DNA of 64,000 bases from Saprospiraceae bacterium (GCA_019694255.1 JAIBCI010000110.1:16900-80899); one strand, 5' to 3'. Counted from the stretch's first letter, positions 17,516 to 26,496 are shown. The notes: generated from the letters alone by a model not told the origin. Made by a program: numbers and translations.

Positions 17516-20047
17516 ATGCGATATAATTCATATTATACTGGGCTTCTATTCTCAACAATAATACTATTGTTGGCATGCAATAATTATAATAAGACAGAGA
17601 TTTCGGAGCCCCCCCTTTCAGAAAATACAGAATGGGACAAATATGGAATTCCAACCGAAGATTTACTTAAAACAAGAGCGGCCAAGTTACACTTAATCAG
17701 GGAAGGACTTGTTAAGCGCTCACCGAATGACTTATTTAATCAGAAATGGACCTTGGAAGGCCCATCCAATATTGGAGGCAGAATTAGTGCTGTTGCAGAA
17801 GATCCTTCTAACCCTGACATTATGTATTGTGGTTTTTCAAATGGAGGAATTTTTAAAACAATTAATGGTGGCAAGAACTGGATTCCGGTTTTTGACAAAG
17901 AAATTACGCTTTCCATCGGCGCCCTTGCCGTTGACCCCAAAAATCCAAATATTGTCTATGCAGGCACCGGAGACCCGGATATTAATGGCAACTCTTATAT
18001 AGGCTTCGGATTGTACAAGTCAACAGACGCAGGATTGACCTGGACACAATCCGGATTAACGGAAGTAAGAGTCATTAATGAAATCATCATCGATCCAAAC
18101 AACAGCAATATTATTTATGTAGGTGCGATGGGCAACCCGTTCGAGAGCAACTCAAACAGAGGTTTTTATAAAAGCAAAGATGCAGGATTAAGTTGGTCGA
18201 AGACACTTTTTGTCTCAGATAGTTCCGGAATATCTGATATTGCAATAAATCCTGTCAATCCTTCCATATTGTATGCAGCGAGTTATCACAGAATTCGTAC
18301 TGCTTCCTATAGCAGGCCTGAAGGACCGGATAGCAAAATTTTCAAATCTACTGATCAAGGAGAACACTGGAGCCTCATTATGCAAGGTATTCCGCAGTCT
18401 ATTTATAGTCGTATTGCCATAGATATCAGTGAATCGAATCCGGATATCTTGTTCGCCCGTACTGTAAAAAATCTTACCAGTTGCAACGGGGGGTATAATA
18501 TTGAAGGGCTCTATAAATCCTCAAATGGTGGAGAAAGCTGGACAAGGGTTGCGATCGATTACGGCACATTGGATTGTGGTTTTCTTGGAGGCTTTGGCTG
18601 GTATTTTGGAAAGATTGCCATAGACCCCAAAAACCCGCAACACCTCTATATGCTTGGCGTTGATCTTTGGAGTTCTTTGGATGGCGGCATCACCTGGTTT
18701 AATGTCGACGACCAATCGCAAATTGGATTGCACGCGGACAAACACATACTTATATTCAGAAAAAACGGAAATCTCCTGCTAGGCACAGATGGCGGTCTTT
18801 ATCAATTCAACACCAACAATTCACAGTGGACCGACATAGAAAATATTCCATGCACACAGTTTTACAGAGTGGAGACCGACATAAAAAACACTTCAATATA
18901 TTTTGGTGGCGCACAGGATAATGGAACATCAAGCGGAAATCAGAATTCTATCAATTCATGGAAACATGTATGGGGAGGAGATGGTTTTCAAACAAGATTT
19001 CACAACAGACTGCAGGATCTTGTATGGTATGAAACGCAATATGGTGGTATTAGCCAGTCTAACAGGATCACTGGCGACTACCAGCCTTTTACCTATGGAA
19101 TTACCGGCACATTCAATTGGGACGCTCCATATTTCTTGAGTAGATTCCAGCCCGACTCGATGTATGCCGCTTCAGTCAAAGTATTTCTGAATACTAATCC
19201 AATGATTCCAGACTGGAAAGCGATCAGCCCTGATCTTACGGTCAATGGACCTTTTCCCAACAGAATTACACCCACAATTAGTTGTCTGGATGAATCACCG
19301 CGAATCCAGAATATGTTAATTGCCGGCACAACCAACGGCAATATCTGGCTAGGTAATGCTGTAACAAGACAATGGACAAACGTGACCAATGGATTACCTC
19401 CTGGATATATCACTGCTGTAAAATACGCTCCTGACAATGATAATGTAATCTATGTTTCTTTTTCGAATTATCGAAACAATGACAACAAGGGGTATCTTTT
19501 TAAATCATCAGATAATGGAAATTCATGGATTAACATTGCCAATTCAGAGCTCGTGGATCAACCAGTTAATGACTTTGTTATTTTACCCGGTACAAAAGAT
19601 CAGGTAATTATTGCAGGTACGGTATTCGGCGCTTATGCTACTGTTGATGGGGGTATCAACTGGCGAAGACTTGGATCGAATATGCCTATCATTCCTGTCA
19701 ATGCAGTGCATTATAATCCTTCGCGAAAAGAATTAATTGCTGCCACCTTTGCGCGCTCAATACAAACCTATCCTTTAGATAATTTAACTGCACTTTTTGC
19801 ATCACCAGAGAATGACAAATTAATCATATATCCTAATCCAGCCAAAGACTTTCTTTATATATTACAAGGCATTGATCACAAACAATATAATGAATACGTT
19901 GTCTTTAATTTGGATGGAGACAAAATAAAGCAGTCCACATTACCTGAAGACCATTCAATTTCTATTGAAGCAATTCCTTCTGGGATATATTATTTAGCCT
20001 TACGCAAGCAAAACGTTTGGAATTACTTTAAATTCCTAAAAATATAA
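17516..20047 (+). CDS. Secreted beta-propeller (VPS10/BNR-like) protein with lipobox and T9SS sorting domain
   Basis: An 843-residue paralogue of the preceding gene. The signal ends LLLAC-NN, with Cys21 in a good lipobox. Sortilin-type blades are clear (KTINGGKNWIPV, STDAGLTWTQS, SKDAGLSWSKT, SSNGGESWTRV, SSDNGNSWINI). The C-terminus, from LIIYPNPAKDFLYI through SGIYYLALRKQ, is a convincing type A T9SS sorting domain with the YPNP motif. The protein should be taken across the outer membrane by the T9SS encoded at 47-55 kb. The 53 bases before it hold only a weak promoter-like TAACTTAG. No catalytic residues can be named. It ends 20 bases from the convergent DUF5686 gene. Confidence 0.83.
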   Translation: MRYNSYYTGLLFSTIILLLACNNYNKTEISEPPLSENTEWDKYGIPTEDLLKTRAAKLHLIREGLVKRSPNDLFNQKWTLEGPSNIGGRISAVAEDPSNPDIMYCGFSNGGIFKTINGGKNWIPVFDKEITLSIGALAVDPKNPNIVYAGTGDPDINGNSYIGFGLYKSTDAGLTWTQSGLTEVRVINEIIIDPNNSNIIYVGAMGNPFESNSNRGFYKSKDAGLSWSKTLFVSDSSGISDIAINPVNPSILYAASYHRIRTASYSRPEGPDSKIFKSTDQGEHWSLIMQGIPQSIYSRIAIDISESNPDILFARTVKNLTSCNGGYNIEGLYKSSNGGESWTRVAIDYGTLDCGFLGGFGWYFGKIAIDPKNPQHLYMLGVDLWSSLDGGITWFNVDDQSQIGLHADKHILIFRKNGNLLLGTDGGLYQFNTNNSQWTDIENIPCTQFYRVETDIKNTSIYFGGAQDNGTSSGNQNSINSWKHVWGGDGFQTRFHNRLQDLVWYETQYGGISQSNRITGDYQPFTYGITGTFNWDAPYFLSRFQPDSMYAASVKVFLNTNPMIPDWKAISPDLTVNGPFPNRITPTISCLDESPRIQNMLIAGTTNGNIWLGNAVTRQWTNVTNGLPPGYITAVKYAPDNDNVIYVSFSNYRNNDNKGYLFKSSDNGNSWINIANSELVDQPVNDFVILPGTKDQVIIAGTVFGAYATVDGGINWRRLGSNMPIIPVNAVHYNPSRKELIAATFARSIQTYPLDNLTALFASPENDKLIIYPNPAKDFLYILQGIDHKQYNEYVVFNLDGDKIKQSTLPEDHSISIEAIPSGIYYLALRKQNVWNYFKFLKI

Positions 20048-20067
20048 TAATTCGGTCTCTTTTAGAA

Positions 20068-20370
20068 TCAGTTTTTACGCCCAATACTTAAGAAATTATT
20101 GACTCCCAGTCGTAGATATGATGGCCCCCATTGGCTACCATTCATAGTTTTTACCCAATCCAATCTTAGTAGTCTAAAAGCTTTGAATCCGATATTGCCA
20201 ATACCTGCAGAAAATTCATAGTAAGGCAGCCTATCCTTCATACCGAGCAGTCCAGTACCGACTATTTCTGTTAGGTGAAGTTTGTTGATCCATGGAATTT
20301 TATCCAGAATGAATCCGTTCATGTGATGTTCTGCATGGAGTTCTGCATATTGACTATATCCGATATACAT
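20068..20370 (-). pseudogene. C-terminal fragment of the DUF5686 protein, out of frame
   Basis: This 100-residue frame continues the DUF5686 outer-membrane protein encoded just upstream, starting at SQYAELHAEHHMNGF and running through WINKLHLTEIVG to the barrel end. It overlaps the main reading frame by 17 bases in another frame. Its apparent ATG is inside the protein, not a true start. Removing one base from the run of six T at 20373-20378 (A on the coding strand) would join it to the main frame. It is either a sequencing error, a real frameshift mutation or a slippery site. Confidence 0.72.
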
Positions 20371-22558
20371 AATTTTTTAATGCCCTAAATCCTATGATAC
20401 CGGTTAAGTCTTCAACTGAAAAAGGGTTAGTTTGGGCATAAATTGCCTCAGGCAAATCAGGCACGCCATAAAAATATTTTTGCAACTCTCCACTGATTTT
20501 CAAATCTCCCCAGCTTGAAAGTGACAATTGATAGGTCGCCTTGAGTATCGTAGACCATGATACCCCTGATTGCGAGCCATAAAAACAAAACTGATTTCGA
20601 AGATAAAATTCGGGCCAACGACTACCTGTTTTATCAATTCCTTCTGGAGTCTTCCATACTTCAGTCATCGGTGTGTAATACAATCCAATTCGAAAGATGA
20701 CCGCATCCTTTTGACTTATCAACAGCTTTTCTGAAGATCCATTAAAATCACTGTTGGACTCATATAGCTTATTCTTGTATCGAAAACTGTAATCTGAATG
20801 GTTGGTTTGATTATACCGGTGTGCAGCGTATACCTTTGATTCGAATCTAAGATCGTAATTTATGTCCGTTGCAAATGAAGCAGATATTTCATCACTCTGA
20901 TAGAGCTTGAGTGCATTTTTTTTGAGCCATAGGCAATTATATTGATTGTACATTGTATTGGTCTCGACTTTGTTGTTGAATTCATGAAAATCACTTCCTA
21001 TATGAAAGCTAAATACTGAATTCTTTACAGGATTATAGTTGTACCGGAAGCCCAGGCCCGGAAGCCATTTTCTATTTGAAATACCGTACTCAATATTAAA
21101 GCTTAATACCAGAGATTGCAGCGACAGTCTCTCTCGCCAGGATTTTGAATAACGCATCAAAGTGCCTACGGCAAGGCCTTGGACAGGATTAAATTGAATA
21201 GAGTTTACCGGACTTTGAAAGCTGAATGAGGACCTTCTATAGGTTTGGTTATAGGCGTAACCTAAAATCAGGTTACCATAACCAAAACGATTGTTCTTCC
21301 GGTCCATTGAATCTTTAAAACGACGGGAATCCCTGACTACTTTGGCACTATCTCTCTTGCTGTAGTGCAAAGCCTCCTCAGTCAATAGAGGAACTGGTCT
21401 AGCCTTAAGCCAGTATTCGGTGCTCTTTAAGTTTGAACTATCCTCAATCACCAGAGATTCTCTTCGTCGGGACACATCCTTACCATCCGTTAGATGGTAC
21501 TCAGATAAATCGACTGTAAAACTTCCTTCAACCTTAAATCCAAAAAAAACTGCATTAAAACGAAAAACCTGATTCCGAATCCCGGCAGGAAAAACAGAAG
21601 GCTGGATAGTATATTGCTGCTTTATTCTGATCGTGTCAAAAATCTCCTGTTTGCATTGTGCTCCTAAAATAAAACCATCGAATTCATACAGACTATAATC
21701 TGATCCATTAATATACAAAAATCCATGCCAGCATGCGTCTTCTGAATAAAGTGGTTCAATAAATATCTTATAAATCACCATGTGCTCTTGCTCAAACTCA
21801 CCCATGAGCTTGAAGCGGTAATGATTAAAAGTATAATCAGCCAACGGCGAGACAATCGATCTGCCAAATTCAGAACTATTCTGATTTAGATCAAAAGAAA
21901 GAGAAGATGCCCGATTAAATGAAAAACCACGGTCATTTCCAGCAACTTTTGAACTAATCATGGTCTCCGTCAAATGCCCTCGGACATCTGACGCCAATAT
22001 GGACTCAGCTTCTGAAAGATAAAGAATACCACGACCTGCAGAATCTAACATACCCCCGAGGTTGCCAATCTTTTGACCCAGCACTTCTTTGGGAGCGCGA
22101 AGTACTTTCAATACACCTTTAGTGTAGGCCTTTCTAGTGTAAGCGTTTCGGATCTTATTTAATTCTTTTTTACGCACAATTGCTTTTCTTATGATAGCAT
22201 AGGCAGGATCTTCTCTGCTGGCGGTAAATTCGAGTTCATTTAATTGATAACTGGCGGGAAACATGATAACTTCAAAATTAATCAAACCCGTATCCACAAC
22301 GATGTTTCGGATTTGTTTTTCAAACCCGATTTGTTGAAAAACGAGATCAAAATTTCCTTTACCAGTATGAAGTTCAAACTTGCCAAGTTCATTGCTGCTT
22401 GTACCTGTCGTAGTTCCATGAATGTAGATACTCACAAACGGGATGGGTACTCCATCCTGCGTTATAATTCTGCCACTTACCTGCGACATGGCTTCGCCAC
22501 AAATCAAGAGCATCAAAATAAGTGGACAGCTAATTTTAGCAACTATCTGTTGAGCCAT
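20354..22558 (-). CDS. DUF5686 family outer-membrane protein with carboxypeptidase-like domain (3' end frameshifted)
   Basis: From the ATG at 22558 the frame gives about 734 residues: signal peptide, a CarboxypepD_reg-like beta domain (GRIITQDGVPIPFVSIYI, about residues 25-110), the DUF5686 signature DPAYAIIRKAIVRKK, then a long barrel-like region. The family is abundant in Bacteroidota and of unknown function, and usually ends about 100 residues later than here. The missing part lies in another frame at 20068-20370. The start overlaps the end of pabA by 16 bases, so the gene is probably coupled to folate synthesis, with no obvious functional link. Confidence 0.82.
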   Translation of the reverse strand: MAQQIVAKISCPLILMLLICGEAMSQVSGRIITQDGVPIPFVSIYIHGTTTGTSSNELGKFELHTGKGNFDLVFQQIGFEKQIRNIVVDTGLINFEVIMFPASYQLNELEFTASREDPAYAIIRKAIVRKKELNKIRNAYTRKAYTKGVLKVLRAPKEVLGQKIGNLGGMLDSAGRGILYLSEAESILASDVRGHLTETMISSKVAGNDRGFSFNRASSLSFDLNQNSSEFGRSIVSPLADYTFNHYRFKLMGEFEQEHMVIYKIFIEPLYSEDACWHGFLYINGSDYSLYEFDGFILGAQCKQEIFDTIRIKQQYTIQPSVFPAGIRNQVFRFNAVFFGFKVEGSFTVDLSEYHLTDGKDVSRRRESLVIEDSSNLKSTEYWLKARPVPLLTEEALHYSKRDSAKVVRDSRRFKDSMDRKNNRFGYGNLILGYAYNQTYRRSSFSFQSPVNSIQFNPVQGLAVGTLMRYSKSWRERLSLQSLVLSFNIEYGISNRKWLPGLGFRYNYNPVKNSVFSFHIGSDFHEFNNKVETNTMYNQYNCLWLKKNALKLYQSDEISASFATDINYDLRFESKVYAAHRYNQTNHSDYSFRYKNKLYESNSDFNGSSEKLLISQKDAVIFRIGLYYTPMTEVWKTPEGIDKTGSRWPEFYLRNQFCFYGSQSGVSWSTILKATYQLSLSSWGDLKISGELQKYFYGVPDLPEAIYAQTNPFSVEDLTGIIGFRALKNYVYRI

Positions 22559-23109
22559 GATTCCATGATTTGTTGTCCAACATGACACAAAAAAGATTCA
22601 GGGTGAAATTGTACCGCTTCAATGGATTGTGCTGTATGCATCAGTCCCATTATTACCCCTTGAGATGAAGTTGCAGTGACCTTCAGCGAATCTGGTAAGG
22701 AACTGGCTTCTACTGCCCAGGAATGGTATAGCGCCGCATTAAATTCTCCATCAAGATGTTGCATTACGGAATTTTCAACCTTGTAATTGTGAATCATTTC
22801 TTCCTCCCCGTGCCTAACGTTCGCCTGACGAAAAAGCGTTGCCCCGGCATATACCGCCAGGCATTGCATACCGAGACAAATCCCGAAAATATCCTGCCCG
22901 GGAATCTTTTGACCCAAAAGTTGCAGGCTAAATGTGTAATTTTCCGGAACACCTGGCCCTGGCGACAGAACTACTTTTTTATACCCCCTGGCCCTTTCAA
23001 GCAATCCCGGGCCATAAGGAAAAATATCCGTTTTATGACCACAAGACGCAATTAAATGAGCAATATTATACGTAAATGAATCATTATGATCAACGAGCAG
23101 AACTGACAA
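22543..23109 (-). CDS. pabA: Glutamine amidotransferase, aminodeoxychorismate/anthranilate synthase component II
   Basis: A 188-residue class I glutamine amidotransferase that supplies ammonia to PabB. The triad parts are visible: Cys in GICLGMQ, His and Glu in QFHPES. The protein starts SVLLVDHNDSFTYN, the family's N-terminus, which requires a TTG start at 23107-23109 because a stop codon (TAA) lies directly before it in frame. It is divergent from pabB-pabC, which supports the folate (PabA) role over TrpG; dual use is possible. A promoter-like box at 23128-23135 fits the TTG start, leaving a leader of roughly 15 bases. Confidence 0.9.
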   Translation of the reverse strand: MSVLLVDHNDSFTYNIAHLIASCGHKTDIFPYGPGLLERARGYKKVVLSPGPGVPENYTFSLQLLGQKIPGQDIFGICLGMQCLAVYAGATLFRQANVRHGEEEMIHNYKVENSVMQHLDGEFNAALYHSWAVEASSLPDSLKVTATSSQGVIMGLMHTAQSIEAVQFHPESFLCHVGQQIMESWLNR

Positions 23110-23127
23110 TTACATGTATTAAGTGTA

Positions 23128-23135
23128 CAAAAATA
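23128..23135 (-). promoter_or_regulatory. Putative promoter of pabA
   Basis: Read on the minus strand this is TATTTTTG, a TAnnTTTG match, with TTG at 23151-23153 placed 18 bases upstream (start to start). It stands 18 bases before the TTG start of pabA. Confidence 0.5.
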
Positions 23136-23279
23136 TAACCAATAATAAAACAAGACCATTCAATGAGCTTATTTTTATCTAAAGCATTTGATTTGGACAT
23201 TTTCAGGCACTAAACGAAGTCATAAGTTTAGATTGGCAGAAGAAATAAAATCACCGGATTTTTTGTAAAAAATGATTTC

Positions 23280-23287
23280 TACATTTG
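23280..23287 (+). promoter_or_regulatory. Putative promoter of pabB
   Basis: TACATTTG fits the -7 consensus, with TTG at 23263-23265 (17 bases start to start). It lies only five bases before the ATG at 23293, suggesting a leaderless or nearly leaderless transcript. It argues against the ATG at 23272, which would lie upstream of transcription start. Confidence 0.45.
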
Positions 23288-23292
23288 TACCT

Positions 23293-24261
23293 ATGCCTGA
23301 AATAAAATATAGCCAGACTATTGAAAGGATCAATCGATTTCAACATGAAAATAAACCCTTCTTTTTTTTGGTAGATTTTGAGAAGAAATATGGCTTTTGT
23401 GAGTTATTAAAAGATATAGATCCGGCAGAACTCAAATTTAACTTCAGGATGCCTGGCAATAAACTGGAACCAATTAATTTTAACTTAGAAACGACGCCCT
23501 TGCCATACACAGATTATAAGATTGCGTTTGATCAGGTGTTGTCAGGAATTGAAAAAGGTGACAGTTATATTTGCAATCTGACTTTCAGCACCCCGGTACG
23601 TTGCGAAATTGAAACGGAATTATTGTTTTACCTGGCTAATGCCCCTTATAAGGTTTGGATGCGAGACAAATTCGTTGTTTTTTCTCCAGAACAGTTCATC
23701 AGAATTGTTGGAAACAATATCCAAACTTTCCCAATGAAAGGAACGATCAAAGCAGATCTTGAAAATGCAGAAGAAATACTCCGTAAAAACAAAAAGGAAA
23801 AAGCTGAACACAATGCTATTGTTGATCTTCTACGCAATGATCTTGCCATGGTATGTGATAAAGTAAATGTAGGGCGCTTTAGATATACAGAGCATATAAC
23901 AACTCATAGAGGCCCTATTTTGCAAATGAGCAGCGAAATAACCGGAAAGTTGACCTCACACTATCAAAAGCACTGGGGGACACTAATAGACATGCTGACA
24001 CCTGCTGGCTCAATATCAGGAGCCCCTAAACAAAGCACAATGAAATTAATTGCAAAAGCAGAAAGTCACGAAAGATCTTATTATACAGGTATTGCTGGCT
24101 TGTACATGGACAATGTTCTGGACACAGCCGTTATGATCAGGTACATCGAAATAACGAAAGAGGGCTTAAGGTTTAAATCTGGAGGAGGAATTCATGCTTT
24201 GTCTGATCCTTTGCAAGAGTACGAAGAACTAAACACAAAAATTTATGTACCCGTTTATTGA
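23293..24261 (+). CDS. pabB: Aminodeoxychorismate synthase component I
   Basis: About 322 residues of the chorismate-binding family. Conserved blocks include GDSYICNLTF, FPMKGTIKA, AEHNAIVDLLRNDL, GPILQMSSEI, LTPAGSISGAPK and YYTGIAGLY, covering the active site that adds ammonia to chorismate to give aminodeoxychorismate. It is short compared with TrpE and lacks the long N-terminal regulatory region, as is usual for Bacteroidota PabB. The start at 23293 (MPEIKYS) is preferred over 23272. The gene overlaps pabC by 17 bases and faces pabA. Confidence 0.93.
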   Translation: MPEIKYSQTIERINRFQHENKPFFFLVDFEKKYGFCELLKDIDPAELKFNFRMPGNKLEPINFNLETTPLPYTDYKIAFDQVLSGIEKGDSYICNLTFSTPVRCEIETELLFYLANAPYKVWMRDKFVVFSPEQFIRIVGNNIQTFPMKGTIKADLENAEEILRKNKKEKAEHNAIVDLLRNDLAMVCDKVNVGRFRYTEHITTHRGPILQMSSEITGKLTSHYQKHWGTLIDMLTPAGSISGAPKQSTMKLIAKAESHERSYYTGIAGLYMDNVLDTAVMIRYIEITKEGLRFKSGGGIHALSDPLQEYEELNTKIYVPVY

Positions 24262-24844
24262 AACCATTAGATTAATAGACGGTAAATTCAGGAATGTTGA
24301 ATTTCATAATGAAAGGGTAAAAAATACATTTATGAAATTTTATCCGGATCATGAGCCGCATGATCTGAAGGCCATTACAAATCAGCTTGGGAGAATAGGT
24401 AATGGACGTGTGAGGGTTTTATACAATTCTGAAAGATTGAAGTTTTCCATTAGCACAATCTTCAATTCAAAAACAACACATTATCAGTTGGTGGAATCAC
24501 CGAGACTACGGTACGATTTCAAGTACTATGACCGTCTGTCGCTCGTGCACACTCAACAACAAGATGGCAGTTATATCGAACCGGTCTTTTGCCGTAACGG
24601 AATGATAACGGATACTTCAAGAGCCAATCTGATTTTTCGGGAAGGAAGCAAATGGTACACTCCGGATACTTTTTTGCTGAATGGCTGCATGAGGCAATCC
24701 CTATTAAGTCTTGGCTATATACAAAGCACTCCCATCCACAGGTCGGAACTTAATAGATTTAATGGTTTTAAACTAATAAATGCCCTCAACCACCCAGATG
24801 AGGTTGAAGAACATGATATCTCTTTACTTCTTCAAACAAAATAA
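24245..24844 (+). CDS. pabC: Aminodeoxychorismate lyase-type aminotransferase class IV
   Basis: A 199-residue class IV PLP enzyme. Landmarks are FIETIRLIDG at the N-terminus, FHNERV, the PLP lysine in YDFKYYDR, and the cofactor loop ITDTSRANLIF. It releases pyruvate from aminodeoxychorismate to give p-aminobenzoate, completing the pabA-pabB-pabC set. It is shorter than the about 270-residue E. coli PabC, a compact form common in this phylum. It overlaps the end of pabB, and the next gene starts one base after its stop. Confidence 0.87.
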   Translation: MYPFIETIRLIDGKFRNVEFHNERVKNTFMKFYPDHEPHDLKAITNQLGRIGNGRVRVLYNSERLKFSISTIFNSKTTHYQLVESPRLRYDFKYYDRLSLVHTQQQDGSYIEPVFCRNGMITDTSRANLIFREGSKWYTPDTFLLNGCMRQSLLSLGYIQSTPIHRSELNRFNGFKLINALNHPDEVEEHDISLLLQTK

Positions 24845-24845
24845 C

Positions 24846-25499
24846 ATGTCCGCCTATAAAGAAATTTTACGAAGAGCACAATCTTACCAAGCTACGCTGG
24901 TCGTTGTCTCCAAAATGCAGCCGGACGAAAAAGTGATGGATATTTATCAACAAGGTCAAAGAATATTTGCAGAAAACAGACCTCAGGAACTGCAAAGAAA
25001 ACAGTCTTTAATGCCCGTCGATATTCAATGGCACCTCATTGGCAATTTGCAAAAAAATAAAATTAAGCTAATAATGCCTTTTGTCAGCCTCATTCAATCT
25101 GTTGATAGCTTCGAACTCGCTCATTCAATTAATGATTATGCCAACAAAATCAATAGAAGGGCCAACATTTTGCTAGAGATCAAGATCTCTCCGGAAGATT
25201 CCAAACACGGGATTCCATATCACCTGCTGATCGAGTCGTTATCAAAAGATCCCTGGTCAGCGCTTTCAATGATAAATGTTATGGGCATTATGAGTATTGG
25301 GAGTCTGTGTTCCGATCAAAGCGTAACAAGATCAGAGTTCAAAACCCTTAGACAACATTTTGATGAATTAAAAAAATCAGGGCTTTTTGGATCTCAGTTT
25401 ACCGTGCTTTCTATGGGTATGTCCTCTGATTATCAGCTAGCGCTGGAGGAAGGATCGAATATGCTACGGGTAGGTTCTGCTGTATTTGAGGACAAATAA
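24846..25499 (+). CDS. YggS family pyridoxal-phosphate homeostasis protein
   Basis: About 217 residues of the YggS/PROSC alanine-racemase-fold family, which binds PLP and balances B6 and amino-acid pools. Seen are VVVSKMQPDE with the PLP lysine, FAENRPQEL, IQWHLIGNLQKNK, IQSVDS and LSMGMSSDYQLALEEGSNMLRVGSAVF. The ATG at 24846 gives the family's usual N-terminus; the longer frame from 24780 runs through the end of pabC. It is the last gene of pabB-pabC-yggS. Confidence 0.92.
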   Translation: MSAYKEILRRAQSYQATLVVVSKMQPDEKVMDIYQQGQRIFAENRPQELQRKQSLMPVDIQWHLIGNLQKNKIKLIMPFVSLIQSVDSFELAHSINDYANKINRRANILLEIKISPEDSKHGIPYHLLIESLSKDPWSALSMINVMGIMSIGSLCSDQSVTRSEFKTLRQHFDELKKSGLFGSQFTVLSMGMSSDYQLALEEGSNMLRVGSAVFEDK

Positions 25500-25527
25500 A
25501 AAGCCCCTGCCATTTCGGACAGAGGCT
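25498..25527 (-). terminator. Rho-independent terminator of the DUF2911 gene
   Basis: On the minus strand the stem AGCCTCTG pairs with CAGGGGCT (one G-U wobble), a ten-base loop between, followed by TTTTTATT. On the plus strand the wobble becomes a mismatch, so it is mainly a minus-strand terminator, though it also lies just after yggS. Confidence 0.75.
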
Positions 25528-25548
25528 GGATTTAATCTTATCCTCAGA

Positions 25549-26400
25549 CTATTTTGGCTTATTAAGCTTCAACTCTGTAATATAATCGTTGTTCATTTTC
25601 ACATAATCATCGTTATGATCCTCTATGGCTAATGCTTTGGATTTTTCTGCGGCGGCGATGGCTTCATCAATTTTGCCTAATTTGCCCAGTATGAGTGATT
25701 CCACCCTTATTTTCCAGTACTTAGGATCCATAGAAGTGGCTTTCTGAATCCAAGGAAGAGCCTTATTGAGATCCTTTCCCGAATCCAGGTAATATCTTGC
25801 AGCAAGGTAGTAATCATCAGAACTTGGCCCAGCCAGAACTTTGTCAATATTTTTCATAACCGACGTTTCAACATCAGTGGTGATACTTACTCCTACTGCT
25901 GTATTTTCCCACATCAGATAAAGCGTGCCAGAGTTCATTTTGATATTGTTTAAGTCAATGGTAAATGTCTCTACACTTGTCGTTAGCATTTCAGGCATGG
26001 CCTGAACTTTGACTACTTCCTTACTGGGTTCATAGGGATCTGGAGTGCCCCCTATATTGGTCTGATTGTAGAAAATGATATCCCATGACTTCTCTCCAGG
26101 TATAGTATAAAGCGAATAAGAGCCTTTCGCCAGATCCTTCCCTTCGATCTTGACATTTTCGCTGAAAGTGATTACAGTCGAACGGTTGGCACCAGTCCTC
26201 CATAACTTCCCATAGGGAACAAGGTCACCGAAAATTGTACGGTTTTTCATGCTCGGCCTGGAATATTCGATAGTTACTGTACCGAGACCCAACTTTTGCT
26301 CTATTTTGCAAAAGGGACTTGGAGCAGGTGTAACTATCTGTGAATGAACACTTAACACCATAAACGTAGCGAGCAGAGCGAATAAAACTTTCATAATCAT
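25549..26400 (-). CDS. DUF2911 domain protein with C-terminal TPR-like region
   Basis: About 283 residues with a signal peptide (MKVLFALLATFMVLSVHSQ). Residues about 30-170 form a DUF2911 domain (VTIEYSRPSMKNRTIFG, LVPYGKLWRTGANRST, GSYSLYTIPGEKSWDIIFYN), a beta-rich periplasmic domain of unknown function that is very common in Bacteroidota. The last about 90 residues are helical and resemble one or two TPR units (AARYYLDSGKDLNKALPWIQKA). The start could be 26400 or 26394; the frame from 26421 adds residues before the signal. Confidence 0.87.
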   Translation of the reverse strand: MIMKVLFALLATFMVLSVHSQIVTPAPSPFCKIEQKLGLGTVTIEYSRPSMKNRTIFGDLVPYGKLWRTGANRSTVITFSENVKIEGKDLAKGSYSLYTIPGEKSWDIIFYNQTNIGGTPDPYEPSKEVVKVQAMPEMLTTSVETFTIDLNNIKMNSGTLYLMWENTAVGVSITTDVETSVMKNIDKVLAGPSSDDYYLAARYYLDSGKDLNKALPWIQKATSMDPKYWKIRVESLILGKLGKIDEAIAAAEKSKALAIEDHNDDYVKMNNDYITELKLNKPK

Positions 26401-26488
26401 TGATATTTTGACTATTAACATGATAATACACCCATTTGTTATGTAAAAAAATATTTTTTTACATATTAGATATTATAATAATATGTAT

Positions 26489-26496
26489 TATCTTTG
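26489..26496 (+). promoter_or_regulatory. Putative promoter ahead of a 27-codon ORF
   Basis: TATCTTTG is an exact TAnnTTTG match, 27 bases before the ATG at 26524, in a very AT-rich stretch. No clear TTG is present at -33. It points away from the DUF2911 gene and has no annotated gene to serve other than the tiny ORF. Confidence 0.45.

Noticed and set aside
20068..20370. The 100-residue ORF as an independent gene
   Set aside because: Its sequence is the missing C-terminal end of the DUF5686 protein, and its ATG falls within conserved sequence, so it is a fragment.
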